Of a DNA stretch of 64,000 nt, positions 57,791 to 64,000 are shown piece after piece. Position 1 is the first letter of the stretch. Each line of letters opens with the position of its first letter. The notes below the pieces were generated by a model. The model was not told the DNA's origin, searched no databases, and saw nothing but the letters and a program-made list of their open reading frames with translations. The stretch comes from Luidia sarsii (lineage: Eukaryota > Echinodermata > Asteroidea > Paxillosida > Luidiidae), in NCBI GenBank assembly GCA_949987565.1, contig OX465102.1, positions 26,767,870 to 26,831,869 on the forward strand, written 5' to 3'. The position numbers were made by a program, and so were the translations under genes.

Positions 57791-60700
57791 GTCTTAATCT
57801 TAACCTCTTGATCACCGAGCTGGTCGGGGTCGTGTGTTAGAGAACAAAGCCTTGTCAAAGGACCACCCCCATCCACACACCCACACGTAATGATTTACGC
57901 AGTGGCTGTTGTTGCGGCAGTCGTCCGTGTGGTTCCCTGACTTCACAGTATTTGTCAGGATGTTTAGCTCTTGGAACCAGACTATCAGCTACTAGACTGG
58001 TTCAACCAGCCTGCAATGATGACGAAATACAATCAAGTCAGGGAACCACACGGGCGACTGCCGTAACAACAGCCACTACGTAGATTCAATACCGCGTGTA
58101 ATGACAATAGCTTATCAGATGTCTATAAGATCGAAATTTCAGACTCTACCAGTCTACATGGTTGAAATGTGCATTTTGTTTGTGTTTTTGTGTCAGCAAT
58201 TAGCAACGATTTCCCTTACGTGCTCTATATCATGAGTTTAGAGGGCATCCTTGGTTCCTAGTCAGAATGTGCAGTAAGTACCTTGCAAAGATGGTCTCGC
58301 CCCTGGACTCAAGAGGGCGCCAACTATAACGATGACACTGTCAATACGGAATTTCTTCATTCATACTTATCCAATAAATCTCGTGGATCTATACATAATG
58401 AGACGAAAGGAAATATTTGTTTGTATTCATATAATGTGTGTAAAAATATCTGCTGGTTCTTGTGGAACTCCGTTCCTCGGTATACCGTCGGGGTATGCAA
58501 TTTCGTGGAGCTGTTGATTCATGAAAAAGCTCGCATACTTCCGCATGGAAACCACAACTAACAATTAACCACACATGGTTTTTCCTTTGGGAGTATAAGG
58601 GCCATGCACAAGGACATTCCACCGCGGGGTTTTGTGCTGACCTGTGGTATGTGAGCCTACACCCCTGTGGGCACTGTGGTAAATTGCGGTATACAGTGTG
58701 TGTCCTGTGCGCGAGGTGCAAAGCGTTAGGGCTTTAGTGTGCTGCAACCAAAGCAATCGCGAATGCCGGGGACGAAATAGCACATAATCTGATAACAGAG
58801 GGCGCCAGGTTTAAGTTCAGTCTTAATCTTAACCTCTTGATCACCGAGCTGGTCGGGGTCGTGTGTTAGAGAACAAAGCCTTGTCAAAGGACCACCCCCA
58901 TCCACACACCCACACGTAATGATTTACGCAGTGGCTGTTGTTGCGGCAGTCGTCCGTGTGGTTCCCTGACTTCACAGTATTTGTCAGGATGTTTAGCTCT
59001 TGGAACCAGACTATCAGCTACTAGACTGGTTCAACCAGCCTGCAATGATGACGAAATACAATCAAGTCAGGGAACCACACGGGCGACTGCCGTAACAACA
59101 GCCACTACGTAGATTCAATACCGCGTGTAATGACAATAGCTTATCAGATGTCTATAAGATCGAAATTTCAGACTCTACCAGTCTACATGGTTGAAATGTG
59201 CATTTTGTTTGTGTTTTTGTGTCAGCAATTAGCAACGATTTCCCTTACGTGCTCTATATCATGAGTTTAGAGGGCATCCTTGGTTCCTAGTCAGAATGTG
59301 CAGTAAGTACCTTGCAAAGACGGTCTCGCCCCTGGACTCAAGAGGGCGCCAACTATAACGATGACACTGTCAATACGGAATTTCTTCATTCATACTTATC
59401 CAATAAATCTCGTGGATCTATACATAATGAGACGAAAGGAAATATTTGTTTGTATTCATATAATGTGTGTAAAAATATCTGCTGGTTCTTGTGGAACTCC
59501 GTTCCTCGGTATACCGTCGGGGTATGCAATTTCGTGGAGCTGTTGATTCATGAAAAAGCTCGCATACTTCCGCATGGAAACCACAACTAACAATTAACCA
59601 CACATGGTTTTTCCTTTGGGAGTATAAGGGCCATGCACAAGGACATTCCACCGCGGGGTTTTGTGCTGACCTGTGGTATGTGAGCCTACACCCCTGTGGG
59701 CACTGTGGTAAATTGCGGTATACAGTGTGTGTCCTGTGCGCGAGGTGCAAAGCGTTAGAGCTTTAGTGTGCTGCAACCAAAGCAATCGCGAATGCCGGGG
59801 ACGAAATAGCACATAATCTGATAACAGAGGGCGCCAGGTTTAAGTTCAGTCTTAATCTTAACCTCTTGATCACCGAGCTGGTCGGGGTCGTGTGTTAGAG
59901 AACAAAGCCTTGTCAAAGGACCACCCCCATCCACACACCCACACGTAATGATTTACGCAGTGGCTGTTGTTGCGGCAGTCGTCCGTGTGGTTCCCTGACT
60001 TCACAGTATTTGTCAGGATGTTTAGCTCTTGGAACCAGACTATCAGCTACTAGACTGGTTCAACCAGCCTGCAATGATGACGAAATACAATCAAGTCAGG
60101 GAACCACACGGGCGACTGCCGTAACAACAGCCACTACGTAGATTCAATACCGCGTGTAATGACAATAGCTTATCAGATGTCTATAAGATCGAAATTTCAG
60201 ACTCTACCAGTCTACATGGTTGAAATGTGCATTTTGTTTGTGTTTTTGTGTCAGCAATTAGCAACGATTTCCCTTACGTGCTCTATATCATGAGTTTAGA
60301 GGGCATCCTTGGTTCCTAGTCAGAATGTGCAGTAAGTACCTTGCAAAGACGGTCTCGCCCCTGGACTCAAGAGGGCGCCAACTATAACGATGACACTGTC
60401 AATACGGAATTTCTTCATTCATACTTATCCAATAAATCTCGTGGATCTATACATAATGAGACGAAAGGAAATATTTGTTTGTATTCATATAATGTGTGTA
60501 AAAATATCTGCTGGTTCTTGTGGAACTCCGTTCCTCGGTATACCGTCGGGGTATGCAATTTCGTGGAGCTGTTGATTCATGAAAAAGCTCGCATACTTCC
60601 GCATGGAAACCACAACTAACAATTAACCACACATGGTTTTTCCTTTGGGAGTATAAGGGCCATGCACAAGGACATTCCACCGCGGGGTTTTGTGCTGACC

Positions 60701-60877
60701 TGTGGTATGTGAGCCTACACCCCTGTGGGCACTGTGGTAAATTGCGGTATACAGTGTGTGTCCTGTGCGCGAGGTGCAAAGCGTTAGAGCTTTAGTGTGC
60801 TGCAACCAAAGCAATCGCGAATGCCGGGGACGAAATAGCACATAATCTGATAACAGAGGGCGCCAGGTTTAAGTTCA
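57791..60877. repeat. Tandem triplication of a 1029-bp unit
   Basis: Three complete units start at 57791, 58820 and 59849, and the third ends at 60877. They look identical except for a few substitutions (for example T/C near 58291, and G/A near 58738 against 59759). Each unit begins with a fragment like the tRNA-like SINE head (CACCGAGCTGGTCGGGG) and holds a foldback of about 187 bp. Two GAGGGCGCCA words also occur, about 485 bp apart. The 92-residue ORF in each copy has no recognised similarity. Confidence 0.95.
57896..58082. repeat. Foldback within the 1029-bp unit (copy 1)
   Basis: Arms 57896-57943 and 58035-58082 (48 bp each) are inverted with only a few mismatches. A smaller inverted pair (AACCAGACTATC / GACTGGTT) lies in the loop. 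The same foldback recurs 1029 and 2058 bp downstream. It is hairpin- or MITE-like. Confidence 0.88.
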
Positions 60878-62064
60878 GTGAAGCCGAATGCTCGGTAGCT
60901 CTGGATTCATTCGTTTATTCCATTTTCAGTGTGTTCCTGGGCGATCATCGAAATGAAAAGGGCGTTCCTCTTCTAAATAATTATTTGGATGAGTATCGGT
61001 ATTTGTAGCCTTTATTCGGAGCTATCTATAGATAGTCTACCGTACCGGACGCTGTTCAATCACCAACTGCACGCGCATTAAATTTGCTATAAAGTGGTTT
61101 AGGGCGTGTGGTTGGGGCTGCCTCCGGGCCGCGATTTTTTTATTCCAAAGTAGTTCATGATTTACATTATGTGCATGAATTTTTCTGTTCACCCTCACAC
61201 GTAAATCAAGAGCATGAGAAAATCATGAGAAATGTTTCACTCGCCTATAGCTACGAAACAACAATTCGTCTCCGGGTCTGGTTTGTATCGGAGTGAAGGT
61301 ACACTGAGGCATTGTCGGAGTCGGCTCAGCGGTCTGACCGGGGCCGTCGTGTTTCCTCAATCGTTTATGGTGCATGGGCCCTGGCTGCCGTGGGTCTACG
61401 TGGATCGCAACCCATTATTATAAGCACCGATGATAGTTGGAATCCAGCAGCCTCCTGATGACGACTATCAGAGTACACACTGCACGTTGATTACCGGCAG
61501 TTTTCGAGCCACACCCATCTCAAAAGAGACGACTAGCGTCACGGTGGCATTTACATGGTATCACCGCAAACCTGTAGCTAGGCCTGCAAACCATGCAAAT
61601 CTTCAAATCTCATTTGACGTGTCTGCACAAATTTTCCACCAAGACTAATCTTATTCAGTGGAATCGATTTCATTGGGTGCATAACGGTATGCGTTGATTG
61701 AAATTGGTGCATTCAAAGTTATTTTTATTGCCTATTTAAAGTATACATCATACTCCTCAGTTAAAACCCCTGTGGAGACGTAGGCCTACATATGCTGTGT
61801 TCAAAACTGACTTTATTCCGGGCAATGGATGTGCAGTGTTCCAATTTCGACCACTCTGTTCCTCTGGTCTGGCCGACGTGGTCCCCCATTTAGGACATCT
61901 CTCACCCGTTCACTCTGTCCATCCCAAGGCGTAAAACAAAGATGTATTAGAACAGCTTCTTCCAACGCTCTGCCCCTATAGCTCTCTCTAGAATTCACTT
62001 CCTCGTTTGTGTTTCCCACCATCGTATGATATTGCCCCTTTAAGAGGAATGTCAATTCCTATAT
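60878..62064. other. Intergenic, no supported gene
   Basis: Unique-looking sequence after the triplication. It includes a single copy of the TTTACATGGTATCACCGCAA motif (about 61550), related to the 42201 palindrome. No gene seen. Confidence 0.45.
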
Positions 62065-62190
62065 CCAGTCTTCCTCGGTCCCTCCCCATCTCCTTCCCTT
62101 GGCCCGTAACCATTAGTTGCTTAATTCCAGTCTTCCTGGGTCCCTCCCCATCTCCTTCCCTTGGCCCGTAACCATTAGTGGCTTAATATC
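62065..62190. repeat. 62-bp tandem duplication
   Basis: Two adjacent copies of CCAGTCTTCCTCGGTCCCTC through CCGTAACCATTAGTTGCTTA, starting at 62065 and 62127, with a few differences. Confidence 0.9.
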
Positions 62191-62283
62191 CTTGTTGTGG
62201 GCGAATCTCCATAACCTTTTTATTAAAAAAAAGGAAGAAAAACCTGATTCGGAGAACAAGGGCCGGATGCGCCGAATTCATCT

Positions 62284-62594
62284 CTAGGATTTCACCACTC
62301 TGAGGATGGGTACTTTGGCTCTCTCGTTCTTGGCTTTGCTTGTCGAGTACGGTATCCAGCGATCGCCCACGAGCTCCAAAATGCCCCTCTCGCTCAGAGC
62401 TTCAATAGTCGAGTCCAACCTGTCCTCCCACTTGTCCAGAACTTTCTCCCCCAAGGTGTGCAGGATGTAGCCACCTTGGTGGAGAGGACGAAAAAGGCAA
62501 CGAGACACGTGATGACTTCCCTCCAAATCGCAACTCTCTCCCAATCCCCTATCAGCGCCTTCATTTGAAAGTTATTTAGTTTGGCTATGGCCAT
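62284..62594 (-). pseudogene. Unrecognised minus-strand ORF pair, possible broken gene
   Basis: Two overlapping frames look protein-like: MAIAKLNNFQMKALIGDWER at the upstream end (from 62594) and, in another frame, LGEKVLDKWEDRLDSTIEAL followed by SERGILELVGDRWIPYSTS, ending in a stop at 62284. A frameshift near 62480 could join them, but no family is recognised and no splice sites explain the shift. It could be chance. Confidence 0.25.
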
Positions 62595-63172
62595 TTTCGA
62601 AATGAAGACTCAGGCTCGGGCTCAGGCTTCGTCACCGTCTGAGAAAACCTTAAAATCCAGCTCCTAGTTTGTTTCAGAATTTGAAGGTTTGTTGAGGTGG
62701 GGGTGTGGGGTTCACTCTCTTTAAATTCTGGGTTTTTAACATCTTTATAAGACTATTTCGGGCTGGTACTCCGAGGGGTGATTTCCAATTTTAGGTTTTG
62801 CGTGATTATAGAAAATGCATTTTAATCATTGTAATTTGTTTGGTGTCCTGTCGTCTTCTAACTGTTTTTGTCCTGTATTCCTCTCTTTTGGTGTGAATGT
62901 AATAGTTTTATATTTTCCTTTTTAAAATCTTTCTTATACTGAATGTCTTGTTTTTTACATAACAGTGTTTAGTGTTATATTAAACGCAATTCAGTCTTTG
63001 ACTGCGATGTTATTATTTTGAAATAAACCAATAATTATAATAAAAATAATAATAATAAAAGGTACAGGCAGGGTATTCCCCAAAAAATAATTATTATAAA
63101 GAGTAAGATAAATACATGACCGAAGCCTAAGCCCGAGTCTAAGCCTTTATTTCGTAAACGGCCTTAGAAATG
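62588..63172. mobile_element. 585-bp element with long inverted ends
   Basis: Left end GGCCATTTTCGAAATGAAGA and CTCGGGCTCAGGCTTCG; right end CGAAGCCTAAGCCCGAG and TTTCGTAAACGGCCTT. Arms are about 45 bp. The interior is A/T-rich with AATAAT repeats. A shorter relative is at 50206-50425. Confidence 0.8.
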
Positions 63173-64000
63173 AAGCACAGGTAACCTCCCTCTCCTCACA
63201 TCTGCAAACCTGATGCTCCGGTCAAAAGTGACTTTCGTATCTAATAATATTCAGAGTAGCCTAACATGCTATACTGAAATCGTTTTACAGCTGAACTCCA
63301 TACCTGCAGCAAGCGAGGTTTCCGGAGACGAGACAACCGTGCATAATAAGTATACACAGCTCCAATCCTCTCCACTTGTGATCTATTTTTTCTCTTGGTG
63401 TGTCAATATCTTTACCACACCACCGACAGACCTTGGCCGTCGCAATTATTATCAGCACACAATAAATTGCATTTCACGCTTTACTACTCCGCCAAAATAA
63501 TTAGAGCTTTTAGAGGTGCGCGGGGGGCAATGACGAGCTGGCAGTCATATTGCCTTTATTGCCTTCTCACGTCAAAGCGGCAGACGTGTTTTGGGGGCTA
63601 ATTGGTGGCCTATTCAGTTTATATTAAGTAGCCGTTCGTGTTGCTTCATTTGAAGGTGACTTCATAATTTTATGCACGCTTATATTCTAATGTTTATTCT
63701 AATAATTATTATAATATTATAATAATTACATTATAATTTTCGAATGTTTCTAATAAAGGGTGGGAGTTTGTGACTAATATTGAGCAACACAAACAAAACG
63801 CATTGGCGTTTATCGTCCGTGGTATAAAGATACTCACTGTACATGTATACTTTAATCCATCCATGAGTAACGCACCTTTTTAAAACAATCCATAGGCCTA
63901 GATATTCTAAAATGGTGGGTTACACATGCATTTAGAACCGTTTCATTCGTTCCACTCGTTCTTTCCCTCTCTTTCTCTTCCTCTGCCTCGCTCTCTCCGC
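63173..64000. other. Intergenic, no supported gene
   Basis: A/T-rich with TAATAATTATTATAATATTA-type sequence near 63700 and a CT-rich end. Nothing recognised. Confidence 0.45.

Noticed and set aside
58283..60619. 92-codon ORF repeated three times
   Set aside because: It repeats only because the 1029-bp unit is triplicated. No recognised domain, no independent coding evidence, and overlapping frames on the other strand.

Overview
This is eukaryotic nuclear DNA. It has interrupted genes with GT-AG introns, dense CpG-containing intergenic sequence, many short inverted-repeat transposons, tRNA-like SINEs and long intronic minisatellites. The gene content and sequence texture (frequent ACATGTACATGT and TAGGCCTAC words) fit a marine invertebrate deuterostome, most likely an echinoderm such as a sea star. 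That assignment is inference and was not tested.

Two protein-coding genes can be reconstructed exon by exon, and they lie head to head. On the minus strand, spata18 (mitochondria-eating protein, MIEAP) runs from an ATG at 44023 down to at least 24187. Ten coding exons have mutually consistent splice phases and give 482 residues; the last exon or stop is unresolved. On the plus strand, a zfand2-type gene (AIRAP/AIRAPL; AN1 zinc fingers, UIMs and a C-terminal CaaX-like box) runs from an ATG at 45466 to a TAG at 56918-56920. It has nine coding exons and encodes 290 residues, and intron 4 appears to use a GC-AG splice pair. The two start codons are 1442 bp apart, so the genes probably share a regulatory region. 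That region contains a long foldback element (44158-44455). Both products belong to organelle and protein quality control: MIEAP in mitochondria, and ZFAND2 at the proteasome, p97 and ER.

Layout: 1-24186 has no gene I can support. It holds low-complexity tracts, hairpins, a PIF/Harbinger-derived element (20043-21391) and MITEs. 24187-44023 is spata18, whose introns carry a 22-bp minisatellite, a 3.6-kb satellite of 46-bp units containing paired GATA motifs, a LINE 3' remnant, several MITEs and tRNA-like SINEs. 44024-45465 is the shared intergenic region. 45466-56920 is zfand2, whose introns hold a 20-bp array, a 32-bp array, SINEs and palindromic repeats. 57791-60877 is a near-identical threefold tandem repeat of a 1029-bp unit that contains a foldback. 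60878-64000 is intergenic, with a 585-bp inverted-repeat element and one weak minus-strand ORF.

The most distinctive repeat is an interspersed palindromic family built around GGTCCTGCTAGGATCGAAAC, found singly or as head-to-head pairs at about ten places. It has a small stem-loop followed by GAAAC that recalls part of a hammerhead ribozyme core, and its core appears to have seeded the intronic 22-bp minisatellite.
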